Shown here: positions 12,635 through 24,309 of the stretch, one piece after another
Position numbering within the stretch: the first letter of the stretch is position 1
Layout: each line of letters begins with the position of its first letter
NCBI GenBank assembly: GCA_008694505.1
Contig: VZDJ01000594.1
Coordinates: forward strand, 9,893,035-9,957,034
DNA length: 64,000 nucleotides
Source of the DNA: Cyanoderma ruficeps
Taxonomy: Eukaryota > Chordata > Aves > Passeriformes > Timaliidae
Direction of reading: 5' to 3'
Notes under the pieces: generated by a model
What the model was told of the DNA's origin: nothing
Databases searched by the model: none
The model's input: only the letters and a program-made list of their open reading frames with translations
Translations under genes and position numbers: made by a program

Positions 12635-12854
12635 GGTGCTTTCCCCTCCCACCAGACACCGCCCGTCCTGCAGGAACATCAAAAGAAACCGAGTTTGAAT
12701 CCAGATTAGTTTCTAAATCCAGGATTAAGCTGATGGCTAAACCAGAAAAAAAGGGCTCAATTGGGGAAGCAGAAGATCTGAACATAGGGCTCTTGCCTGG
12801 TCGTCCATTTCTGCATCACTGTGAGATGAAATTACACAAAAAGGGAATTTTCTG
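12635..12854 (+). other. Candidate spliced exon (unproven)
   Basis: A 220-base interval starts after a good acceptor (T-rich tract, then TTTTGTACACAG) and ends at a strong donor (TTCTG followed by GTGAGT at 12855). One frame is open throughout for 72 full codons, with a basic, serine-rich middle (SKSRIKLMAKPEKKG) and a histidine/cysteine pair (FLHHCEMK). The frame ends at TGA three bases into the putative intron. I do not recognise a family. The exon would carry two leftover bases (TG), and joining it to the exons at 38957 or 54196 creates TGA, so a shared coding transcript is unlikely. Confidence 0.25.
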
Positions 12855-13145
12855 GTGAGTCTGTTTTTCCCCACACCAGAAACTCAGAAGCTTGACCTGG
12901 GGCAGAACTCCCTTCAGTCCCTCCTCAAAACAGATACCTCAGCTTTGGTGAGCCACTGAAACCAAAACATTTGACTAATTCTGCTGATTTAAAGCTCAAT
13001 TAAATTATGTCCCTTGTTGAAACAGATGTCAGATAGGATTTGATTCTGTGTACTTTGCTTGAATTTGCACACTTTTGTGAATAGAGGAGCAATTTATAAT
13101 TTCAATAAGTTTCTAGCTTACAAGTACATCCAGAAAGGCACAAGT

Positions 13146-13180
13146 AAAAAAAAAACAAACAACAACAACAAAAAAAACCA
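13146..13180. repeat. A-rich (AAC)n-like patch
   Basis: A-run followed by three or four AAC units and another A-run. It has no recognisable retroposon on its 5' side, so a poly-A tail origin is not supported. Confidence 0.85.
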
Positions 13181-14213
13181 CCCCAACCAGTTAATAAATT
13201 ACTATTATAGAAGAAATATATGACAAACAATGCTCTCTATATATTCATTATCCCATACCTACTTTAGAAACTAAATCTTGAGAGATTTTATAATTCATGC
13301 CTTCATGCTCATCAAAACATTTTTTACAGCAATCACTTTTGTGACAGATTCCCCTCTCCCTTCATTTGAAGTAAGCAGAGTTATGGAACAGTCACAGTAC
13401 AAAAATACCTGCAAAGTAGCAGCTGCCCAGGAAAAGGCCTAGATATAATATGACTGCTGATTTTTGAACTGCTATGCATGCTGTGTATGCCTGGAAACAT
13501 AACAAATGTGCATGGCTTGGCTTGTAGCACCTAATTTGCAATAATATTGAAGTCCCCCACAATAACTCATTTACTCTTATAATAAATATATAAAAAAAGA
13601 CAAATTGCTACATCGAACATGCATTTTCTTCACTGCAAGTAGCTGCTACCCCAGGGAGAAAGCCCTGTGCTGCTAACTAATAGTAAATCCTTTGGAAAAT
13701 CATGTGTCATAATGATGGACAACCAGGGAAAGGGTATTAAATAGATTTAGAGGTTAGATACTCTAACAAGAACAAAAGAGGCCTTTTGCAAGCTAGTACC
13801 AATCAGAGTTGGCTCATTGGTATGATTAGCACCAAGTCCAAAGAAAGTTTCCATTATAAGACAAGACAAGAGGGACAATATAACCCAAAATCTTTCTAGG
13901 AAGATCTGTTTGGGATAGATCAAGCCCCCAAAAGATCGGGTAACTTTTTGGTTCTCAGGAGACACCATGGTGCCCTCAAACTACATTTAGGCAGAGGCGA
14001 TTTTGCCCTGTTATTTTATCTACAGGCACATCATTAGACAACAACACAGAAAGTATTACGATTATATGACGCCAACAAAAAACCACAGACTGTCTGAAAA
14101 CACATCTGACGAACAAAAAAGGTGCATTATCTAGAAGCTGAGGCAACACAACAACATTACTTTGCTTCATCTTTAGAAAACTATTAAATGCATAACTTTA
14201 TCTAGACGGGTCC

Positions 14214-14229
14214 TTTTTTTTTTTTTTTT
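14214..14229. repeat. T16 homopolymer
   Basis: Sixteen consecutive T followed by GGCAGG. No adjacent retrocopy is visible on the minus strand. Confidence 0.9.
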
Positions 14230-17200
14230 GGCAGGAGCGAGCTCTAAATACTAGTGTTCTGCAGAATTGTACAAACTAGAATGATCACGTCCAGATCTCA
14301 ACTTCAGATCCAGACAGGATTTTGGCCTAAATTGATTTCCACCAGCACTTTCTAATTAGATTTGATACACTGGGGGTGTGGGAACCTTAATTCATCATAA
14401 ATGTCTTGAGTTTATTTCACTCAGAAGCAAGGAACAGCCCAGTCTTGACAGAAACAAAGGGAGAGAGTCTTTTAATTTGTATTTTTGAGGACTCCCTGGT
14501 ATCTTTCATATCTGCAGAACACCCAGCTGTTCCCCAAATGGCTCCAAGTTGCTTCCTCCAGAACATTTTCTATTGTTTCTGATACATCATCCCATAGTGA
14601 TTTATTGTTATTTTGTGATCATTATCAGCTTACTATTTTGACCAATACACCATAAATCAAGAAGAAGAATGTTAGGTGGGACTTCATTGTGTAGCTTTCA
14701 TTCATTACCTGCAAAGATTATAGCCATTCCATAAAAACCAATATGAGAGACAGAAGCTTATTGGCAAGGACCAGTGAAATTCATTTCATGCTTCAAAAGC
14801 TTGTGATTGGTCTGCTAAGAAAAAGACCCCTCAATTGTTGGAAATTGTTTTTTCTTTTAAACCAGCAAATGCCTAAGACTGAGCTATATCAATTGTTTGC
14901 TGCACTTTCTACTCAAATGCCATGGAGGCCATTCCATATCTGTCCTTGTAAAACCCACTGCGCTTACTATTCATGAACTGCAGGAGAGAGAGATACATAA
15001 AACACAGGTCCCCAATACATTACGCTGCTCTGGAGAGTGTGGCACTCTGAAACGTGGCTCTGGGAAAGTCAGCTGCACACTTGGCACAGGTGTCCTGCTC
15101 ATGCAGGGGACAGCCATAAGGGAATGACATACAGCCTACCCCTTTGGAAGTCAACTCAAGATCAAAACCAAAAATCTCCCCCATACCTTTCTGCAGAGAA
15201 AACTAAATGAACTGGGACAAATTCCCTTCATTAGTATTTATAATTTCTGAATGCCTGCTGTTCTTATTAATTCTAGGCCCTTCTCTGAACCGCTGTAAAA
15301 CTTCTCAGGCTAGTCCAAGACTGCTTTTGATACCTCCTCTTTCCACTCACTTCTCACTGGATCTCAGAACACAAATGAGCGTTATAAATCACCCTCCAGT
15401 GTCCTGACATGATGGTCTGTTAACAACATCCACTTTCTAATTGGGTCAACCTTGTGCCTACTTTGTTTCTCCCAATAAGAAGACTCTTAAAGATTTTTTA
15501 AAATCTTGCACAAATCTTGGACAAATCTATCTTTAGTAATCACAAGGTCTCAACATCTAGTGGTTACCTGCTCAGTCATTTCCACTACAGCAGGATCAGT
15601 GAAGCTACTGTCCCACCAGGGAACTACTGGGTCCTCTGTTTGACTGAGTGCAACCATCCTCCTGCACTGTGCCAGGAGGCAGTGGGTACACCTCGGAGGA
15701 GAGCACTGACCTGGGACTGTTTCCAAGCCCACTCTGCTTTGAGGATTGCTGCTCTGCAATGTAGCTGCATGGATTTGGGTGGTTAAACTGGACTGCAGGA
15801 CCAGATACGATGTTCTGCCCTGATCTCTTCAGCTGTGTAAATGCAGCCGGGAAGAGGAAAGATAGGGTCCATCTCTTGTATGTACAATTTTTTGTTAGTT
15901 CCCTTTCATCTGTGCATGGAGTCTTCCAAAAGCAATTTTCCCAACCATTTTAGAAATCCATCCTCCAGATGAGATGAAGAACTCTCTGGACGTACATCCG
16001 TAACTGTGCCAGTGGCTTAACCAGTTTATCATATTCAGTCAGGTTAAGTTAACACATCTGACATGATCTATCAAGAGACACAACTGATTATCAAATTACT
16101 AACCCAGCAGGACAAAGCACAGAGATTGTAGGGATTGAGCCTTGGCTTTCAAAACCCAGAGCTGAGATCCCACGTGGGTTAGCCACCTTCTCCTAGGAGA
16201 AGGAACCTGGGTTCACCACTCCTTATGGACACAAAGGGTCTGAGAGGAGCCCAGGGACTTGGACATCTAACAGCATCAGCAGAAGGTCAGAGAATGGGAG
16301 ATGTGCTCTCCAGCCCACCTTTGAATGTCATCTGACTTGGAGCTCCTCTGCAAGGGGGTCCTGCAGCACCAACGCACTGGGAGGTCTCATTAGTTGCATA
16401 TTGGGCATGTGCTTGGAGAACTGACGCACAGAACTTTTCAAGTTCCCTTCCTATTTTCCTTTTTTCCGAAGAGAATAGACTCAGCCGCCTCCTCTCCACA
16501 TCCAGACTCTCAGGAACACGCATCAAACTTAGGCTGCACAGAAAGCACAAGCAAACACTGCTAATTTACACTTTAAGAGGCAGAAGAGAAACCTTTCCCT
16601 TCGACTTACCATTTGTTACTCAAATGCCTTTCTCCCTGTCACAGTTACTGGGAGAAAGCTGCTGAACTGGAGCTGTGGAGCTCCTGCACAAGGCTTCTTG
16701 AAGTCGCATGTGGACTGAACATCAAGTGGACGGCTGTGCACAAAGGTGTGGTTACCATGAATCATTTATTACCCCAGCTAAAGCTTTAGGAACAACATTC
16801 ACTAATGTAAAAGATAACTTGACTCTGGGAATACTGCTGTCACTACGGCTGCATATTTTACAAGGGGAAAAGATTCCTTTAGGTCTGTTTGTTGCATTAA
16901 CCCTTTCAAGCCTGCAGTTCTACTGCAGAGACAGTTTGATCTTTTATTTTTCTTGCAAACAGAGAATAACAAACAGCACCCTGAGTTTTTATCTAAGTTT
17001 CTATATAGTACACCCAACCATTTCAAAATATTTGTGGGTCCTGAAAAAATGTTGGAAAAGAAAGCTCTCACCAAAGACAGGAGCAGCATATCTCTATTTC
17101 CCTGTGTACCCAGTCGTGCAGCTACCTCTAAAATATTTGAACCACACTGCATGATTATAAATAACAAGAATGGAGAATAGCACATTCTGTCCTCTGCAGA

Positions 17201-18315
17201 TCACCAGAATGTAACCACAGCCAGAATTTATCTGAGGGCAAGTGTAAATGCAAAGTAGGAAATTTTTCCCTTATTCAACAAGAGCCATTAAATTAATGCT
17301 CCTTCAAGCTGCTTAAGAATATTTCCTTATTTGCTCTTGGTGTTTTGATACAGAGCAGAAACGTGTATGCCAGTGGGTGCACCAGCATGGCCCAGGGGGA
17401 CACACCACCCCTTCCCAGTGGGAGACCCCTGCCAAACATGCAGATTTTACACCTTTCTGTGTACAAAGAGCAGCCAGATAACTTCCACCTGCATGACCTT
17501 CACTGCAGACTAAGAAAACTGCAACTGCATGACTCTGACAAACTGCACAGAGATTAATGCTCAATTGTCACCTATCTCTGAAAAGAGCACAGAGCTTACA
17601 AATTTAAACACATAATAAACAAAACGCAACAGGCAAGCTAAATGATGCCTACCCTGCCTCTAGCTACAACTTTATGACTCTCCAAAAGGCCAGATTATTG
17701 TCACAGACACTTCTAAAAGCTGGGATATTTACTTTCACTTCTTTGATCCATAGAAATAGCACAAAAAGTGTGAGAGAGGAGCCTCTCTCCTCCGCTTTTC
17801 AGGGCTTCTAGCAATAGGCAGAAACACAGAAGCACCAAAAATGGAATTAATTAAGTTTGTGCAAGGAGAAGAGCCTACACTGGGCTTTTAAAGCTGGCTT
17901 AAACACTCTTTAAACTGGTTTTAAATACTCTTTAAGTATTTAATCCTGTTTTCCAACATTCAGCAGCTCTTGCTATCCAAATTCCTCCCCCCAAGGAAGC
18001 ATCTCACAGAGGCCTGTGTGGTCAGTGAGGGAGAGGCACACTGGGGGCACAGCCTGCCCACGTGGCCGGAGCCAGGAGCAGCCAGCAAAGGGCAGCAGTG
18101 CCAGGGCACAGCTCAGCCTCTGCCTGTGCCCACCAAGGGGGTTTCCTCTGATGGCTGGGGGTCCTCTGAGTGTCCTCCGAATGTCAGTGACCACTTCTAC
18201 TCAAAGGAATTTAGATTTGCCCAGGGCAAGAGGTCACCTGCCCTCAACCTCCCCAGTGCTTGGCATACCTCCTTCTGAACACAAATGGTTTCTTCTGACC
18301 TCATGGCTTTTGATA

Positions 18316-18395
18316 AAAATATATATTTAATTTTTTTCCTGAATATAAACATGTATATCTATATATACAAGTATTTATATGTACACATATCACAC
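18316..18395. repeat. AT-rich, TATA-alternating tract
   Basis: About 80 bases dominated by alternating TA/AT runs and T-runs, including the self-complementary GTATATCTATATATAC-like part near 18352. It lies about 220 bases before the CpG-rich block, on its left side. Confidence 0.75.
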
Positions 18396-18610
18396 ATCCA
18401 TGTGACTCATGCCACCAGCATGCACGGAAGGGCTGAAGGACACACAGCTATTTGCTTCCATTGGCGAGAACGTGATTTAATCCACCACACCAACCTACCA
18501 CTGAAACAGAAACCCTGCAAGACTCTCAGCCACCAGCCTGCCAGAGAGACAGACCCTGAGGGACAGTGCCTTAGTAATGCCTAACTGTTGAGCATCACTA
18601 AATACTCGTT

Positions 18611-18790
18611 TCTCCTCTGGGGCCGCTGTCCCACGCTGGGGTTCGGGCGGGAAGGCGGAGCCGTGGCTCGCTCGGCCGCGCAGCACAGCGGCAAAGCAGC
18701 GCGGACGGGGCGGCCGCTGAGCTCGGGGCTGGGCTGGACAAGACCCACGGCGGGGGAACCTCTTCATCGGCACAGTCCCTCCCCTCCCCC
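18611..18790. promoter_or_regulatory. Short CpG-island-like block
   Basis: About 20 CpG dinucleotides occur in roughly 170 bases of very GC-rich sequence (for example ggccgcgcagc, agcgcggacggggcgg). The rest of the window is CpG-depleted, often with one or none per 100 bases. CpG retention in a vertebrate genome usually marks unmethylated DNA such as a promoter. The block contains a NotI-type GCGGCCGC core and GC-box-like GGGGCGG, but no coding exon that I can identify. It is under 200 bases, shorter than a typical promoter island, so an enhancer, a non-coding RNA promoter or a GC-rich exon are all possible. Confidence 0.5.
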
Positions 18791-21036
18791 TGCAGCCACA
18801 CCGAGCTCATTCCACACATCTATAATGAATCAGGCTCCAACTCATTAATAAAAAATGACAAGCCATCATCTCATTGAATCTTCCACGCTGGTACGGCATG
18901 CAGATAAAACCCCCAACTCTCTCTCCTCAATTCCTCTGTGGCCCAGCAGCTAATGAGACTACAAGATGGACAGGACAAAGTGAGCTGCAATTGCACAGAA
19001 CTTAAGTTGAGAGAAAAGGGGAAATAACCTCTTCATTACAGTCATGAGACTTTAATTTTAATGCCTTCTCTTTCTCCCTTTTTCTTTCTATACTAACAAA
19101 AAGGTGGGATCAGAGGCCTTGCTAGGGCCACCAACCAGGTCACTGAGCTGCAGAAGTGTCACAAGACAAAAAGGACATGAGCTTTGCTATAGTAATGAGC
19201 TGTTCAGTACTTTAGGTCCTAAGTCAACATGATTGCTAAGTGCAAGATTTCTAAGTTTTAGCAATAATCAAATACTAGGAAGGTAAAATAAACAGACTGA
19301 TGAGATTCACGGACACTGAACTCTTCCCAGGGAGTTTGCTGGTCACTTTGAGTCACAGACAAGTCAATCCTTCTGACCTCCTCTCCATCTCCTGCATCTC
19401 TGATCCACTGTTATGATGCTGACTAAGCCACAATTCAAATGTTCTGTGCTTCTAAGTGAGATGAAAAGTAATAAAGGGGGTCAACAAAAGGAAATGGTAA
19501 AACCAAATTGCATTGTCTACTTGATATTAAGAACTACATCCAGCCACATCCTTATTTAATAAACTTGAGTTATACAGCAAAGAAAATACAAATTAGAGAT
19601 CACAATTTCATGTGTACAGCACCAACTTTAGTCTGCATAGCAACCTTTATGGAAACTACAGCCCAAAATGTTTTACACAATTAGAGGGATGAATAACAGC
19701 AGAGAGAGAGGAGAGAAAGGCAGTCCCATAGCAATGGGAAAGGAAAGTTTCCAAATGAGACTTGGAAAGGGACAGGCAACAAAAGGGGAAGGTCAGTGAC
19801 AGGATCTCATGTGTCCCAAAATCAAACCCCCTTTTTTAACACCTGTCCCCAAGCTGCTGTTTTCCCCCTCTGTCTGACTTCGGTTTGAATCCCTTTAATT
19901 AGCACATGATAGGGACCTCTGTTACAGTGCTGTAGGTCTGTGGTTCAAAACTCCACGGGTGATTGCAAAGGAAACAGAAATATCATTTTTGGGCACAGTG
20001 GAACTGGCATTTTCTATTAAGAAAACAAAGAAATTTCACTTTGGAAAATGATGGGGGGAAAAAAAAAGTCTTTCCTACAAGACAAATAGGAGGACTGATT
20101 CAAGAACTCCAAAAGAAATGCAGAAGTTTGGGCTGCTCAGACTACGTTGCACACATTAATACAGGCTTTAATTACATAATCACACAGCATTTTTGTCCAC
20201 AATGTCTTTGTCTTAACCTTAGGGGAATAACTGCAGACTAGGGCAGACCTCTGAGAAGGTAAATAAGGGAAGACAGTCATTAGAGTGATACAAGCAGGAG
20301 GTGCAGCACTGCATAAGCCATCAGGAGTAAAATATAGCTAAGTACTGGTGGGCGGCTGGGATTTTTAGCTCTAGGGTGATATATAACATTAGATCATAGT
20401 TATTTGTAATGTGATAGTGCTATGTAAAGCTGCAGTAAAAACCACCTCTGCTCTACTCTTTGCATGTGATGTGAGAAGATGACCCTGGTCCAAAAAGTCT
20501 GTAGTCTCAGCAGTTGTCAAAACAAAACCCAGGGACAGGGTGGAGTAAAACCATGACAACGCTGAGATAATGAGAACTAGTGCTAAAAAGCTATAGTTAA
20601 AGCATACTATTTGCTCCCTGATTCCCAAGACCCTGGATCTGAGCTTAGCAATGTTACTGCTCCTTCAGTCCAGGCCAAATCTACGGATGATTCAACAGGA
20701 AGGCCAGAAACTGTCAGCATCCCAAACGTCTTCGGCCAGCCCACCCCTAAAGAAGGAATAATGAAGTCAGTTTTACAAACAAAAGCTGTGTATCTGCCAG
20801 TTCTGATTGCAGATTGCACATTCCTGCACCACAACCAGACAACGGAGAAAAAAAGAGCATCATGTTGTCCTGGGGTCAAGTAATCATTTATTTCTTTCCC
20901 TTGTGTGTTGTAGACAGAGTAAAATTATGTTTGCTTTCTGCAAAATATTTATTTGTTTGAATAAAAAAATATATCCCACATCCTTCACATTTATATTTTA
21001 AAAATTGCTTAGAATTAAGATCATTTCTTCAGGGAC

Positions 21037-21063
21037 TTTTTTTTGGTTTTTTTTTTTTTTTTT
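21037..21063. repeat. T-rich run (T8-GG-T17)
   Basis: A T homopolymer interrupted once by GG. No element body was recognised beside it. Confidence 0.9.
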
Positions 21064-21273
21064 ACTGTAAAGACTTATGTTTTTCTAGTGTGCAGAAATG
21101 CTGAGTTGACAGTGTGAACTGTCCACGAAACTCCCTGTGGACTTCTTCCCCCCACCCCCAATAAAAAATACAATTTAAAGAGTATGAGCTCTCCCACAAA
21201 GCAGAAGGATGTCTTCAAATTGGAGAGGTTAGGCACTTAAAATGCAGGCGGAATAATAATCCCATTTTAATTT

Positions 21274-21292
21274 CACACACACATACACACAA
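21274..21292. repeat. Short imperfect (CA)n
   Basis: Roughly nine CA units interrupted by a TA. Confidence 0.85.
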
Positions 21293-22061
21293 CAGGGTGC
21301 CCTTGCACAGACATTTAAAAACCAGAGGCCATAAGCCAGTAATGTACCTCACACCACACAAGGGCCAATCTGGCTTCTACCTACCTTGACTAGTTTTGCT
21401 GGGTTTTTTTCATCTGCAATTACTATTTGCAGCCAAAAGGAGTATCAGTCAATAAACGTCCCCTGAACTGTGCCAGATAGTCAGGAACTACTGACTACAT
21501 CTGGGTGAGCAGCTGCAGACAAACTCCTAACCTCAGAGCCCAGGACCAGCATGTGCCTCCCCAAATGCAGGGGACAAACCAAGGTGGAACAACAAAAGCT
21601 GGGGCATAGGGATGCTGGTGTCCAGGACTCAAAACACAAGAGTAGTTTACCTAACTGGCAACTCATATTAAAATGAAATTACATGCACTCTTATGTATAT
21701 AAAAATATACCAATTTTTTTCTGAAATAAGTAATTTGTGTCCACAGTGCTGCGAAGTCACTGCAGTTAAGGATGGTTTGCATTTCGGGCTCTCTGTGCTG
21801 TAAGGAAATGTCATACAGGGATGAAAATAGGAACATGAAGGGTGGAGGGTTCTGAAGTACTCAGTGCTAATTTAACTTGCTCTTCGCTTCTTTCCTCCCC
21901 GCCCCTTGATGTTCTTCATGACTTGCTGTCATTCTTTTCAAACAGCAAAAAAGTTGAACTGCTGCCACCTGCTTTAAGGAAATCCCAGCCCTAATGACAC
22001 GTTCAAAACAACTGGAGTAGTTTGTGACAGAACATAACTCTTGAGGCCTAGTCCAGTGTTC

Positions 22062-22096
22062 TAATAAATAATAGATAGATAAATAAATACATAAAT
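22062..22096. repeat. Imperfect (TAAA/TAGA)n microsatellite
   Basis: Tetranucleotide units TAAA, TAGA and TACA alternate over about 35 bases. Confidence 0.88.
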
Positions 22097-24270
22097 CACT
22101 GATCTCTAAGCCTGAGCAGTCTGTACCATTCCTGCAGATTACTGGGGCAGTGAGGGAAGCCCAGGCTGCTGTGAGCACAGGGATGCAGGCAGGGCTGCTC
22201 CAGCACCGCTGCAGCACGATGGCCATTCCTGGGAGATGCCCTGTATCCCACACACACTTACTGGAATAGTTCATTACTTTAGCCTTGACAATTACAAATC
22301 ATGGTACATATCAAAGAAGTGCCAAAATCTACATGAGGATTTGGAAGGCACAGGAACAAGCTTTCAGCACACACAGCAGCAGTCCTGCAGGGTGGGAGAG
22401 ATCTGCAGTGGAGATAGGAGAAGCATGTCTGTGTCCAGCTACTCTTCTTCAGGCAATTTATACTCCACATCAAATCCTGCACTAGTGACACAAGAAGGGA
22501 AAGAAAGAAAGGAAAGAAGAAAACTAGGTGCATTTTGTACACAGCATTCCTGTGTTTCAGCCTCTTGGACTCACTGATTTTACGAAATCAAGTTATCTGA
22601 ATCTTAATGTGAAGTACGGCAGGAATTCAAAGCCTCTTCTTTACCCACTAAACTTGATCTGAGGCTCAACTTGACAATGTCGATAAGTATGTTGTGCTGC
22701 ATTATTCATGCCCCTTCCCTTGCTTTCCCCCTGCCTCTGCCTGGCAAGCGGCAGCCGCCACTGGTGCAAAGTTGTGAGCCGGGAGCAGAGAGACCTGCCC
22801 TGTATAAATACCTGCAATAAATAAAAGATAAACAAGATATGTTGCTTGGCGACATCTGCCTCTTTGCCTCTCTGTGCTGGGCTCCCAGCACAGCAGCTGC
22901 TCGGGGGGGCCTGGGGAGGGGGTTCACAGCTCTGCAGCTGGAAGCCACCATGCCAGGGGTTTGGCTGCAGCTGTATTAAATAAACCACTTGGATAAGGAT
23001 AGAAAACACCCCAGCTAAAATATCTGAGAGCTGAAATTCTGCTGATGAGCATCAGGAGATCAGTGGTTTACAATGAGAGCAACATTCCTTCAGCTACTCA
23101 TCATCATCGTAATCATCATTATAAATCTTGGCAACCAGCAAAAAACATCCATTGTTTCTACCCTCACTTCTTTCCCCTCCAGAGCTGCAGACTTAGTGAC
23201 GAGGATATTTTGTTGTGTTTTAACCCTCAGTGATTTATCCAGGAAATGCAGGGGACTGCCTCAGATGAAGACACTTTGCTGCAGCAGTACATGAACAGCT
23301 GTTCCTAGTGGCCAAATCAAGAGAAACAGTAACTTTGGTTTCTTTTATTGCATGCTGTCAAATGGTCTGAAACTTGCAGTTTTCATGTTCTTCCTCTGAC
23401 GCCATGATCTTAACCTTTCCAGCTTTAAGCTTGGTCATTTGTACGCCACCACCAGCATGCCCTAAACAGACTTTATGTGGTTTCAGGAAAGCTTCTCTGT
23501 TCAACTTCACAGAAATAGCATCTCATCCAAGGCCTTTCTTCTACAACATACATCTTCCTCCAACAAGGAAAGCCATTAAGTCCCAAAGAAAATTAGAACT
23601 GAGTCACATTTACATTTTCACTGCATCTAGTCTGGAATCCACAAAGATTTCAGGCTGCTTAAAGAAGAATAAACCATGAAAATATATGTATAGACACACA
23701 GAACAAGCTGCCATGATGGTGAACATAGTCTCTGTCCCTACAGAAACTGAGGAGGACACATCACAACATCCCACCCTTGAGGCTGCAACACCAAGATGAT
23801 GCCACGTTACTCTTAAATGAGGCAGTATTGCAAGAGTCACAAAAAAACCATGCTGTGCTGAAAGGTCACAACACCCAGAATATATTCAGATATGGAAAAG
23901 GCTGACAAAAGCAGAAACATCCCTAAAAGCTGCAGCCAAGGACAGCCCTTAATGCAATCTAGGAAGTGGGGAAAGTCTCAAGAGCAGCACTGTCCCACTG
24001 ACAAGGTGTTCACCTCCTTGAAATTGCACACTTCTGCCGCATGACTGGAAGAAGCCAAAGGAAAATTACTCCAGGAGTGACAGGATATTCCCTGTAGTCA
24101 CTTTTGGTGGCTGAAAGATTCCCTCTACTGCGTCTATTATGTTCTTGTAACTAATACTCCATGCAGCTGCCAATTCAATCCTTATTAAAATGAACTGTGT
24201 GTGTTCATTTCTTGTAGGAACACTGGTGTCTGAATTCTGGGAACCAACTGAGATTTGGGAGGCTCTGTGG

Positions 24271-24309
24271 CTTGGGGCAAAGAGCTCTTTTTTAAAGAGC
24301 TTTGCCAAG
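24271..24309. repeat. Inverted repeat able to form a bulged hairpin
   Basis: The left arm 24271-24290 and right arm 24294-24309 pair over 16 bases with a TTT loop. Two 2-base bulges lie in the left arm. The core AAGAGCTCTT is itself palindromic. Both strands could form the hairpin. Its role is unknown, and chance is not excluded. Confidence 0.7.

Larger units (their letters stand above)
12855..18609. other. Unique non-coding stretch
   Basis: I see no supported gene. Simple repeats are an A-rich patch (13146-13180), a T16 run (14214-14229) and a cluster of TTTAAA-like motifs (17884-17942). A T/A-rich stretch at 18316-18395 has alternating TATA runs. The open frames of 127-148 codons at 16.7-17.2 kb overlap on opposite strands and look random. 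Confidence 0.45.

Noticed and set aside
13146..13180. A-rich patch as the poly-A tail of a processed retrocopy
   Set aside because: No coding remnant or target-site duplication was seen on its 5' side.
16708..17185. Opposed 148- and 127-codon frames
   Set aside because: They overlap on opposite strands, and neither has domain-like features. Both fit chance.
19930..19962. tRNA-like B-box (ggttcaaaactccac)
   Set aside because: No matching A-box or cloverleaf arms were found upstream, so neither a tRNA nor a tRNA-derived SINE is supported.
20223..20258. 36-base open interval between CTTAG and GTAAAT
   Set aside because: The interval is very short, the donor is only moderate, and its frame does not fit neighbouring candidates. 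Chance is likely.
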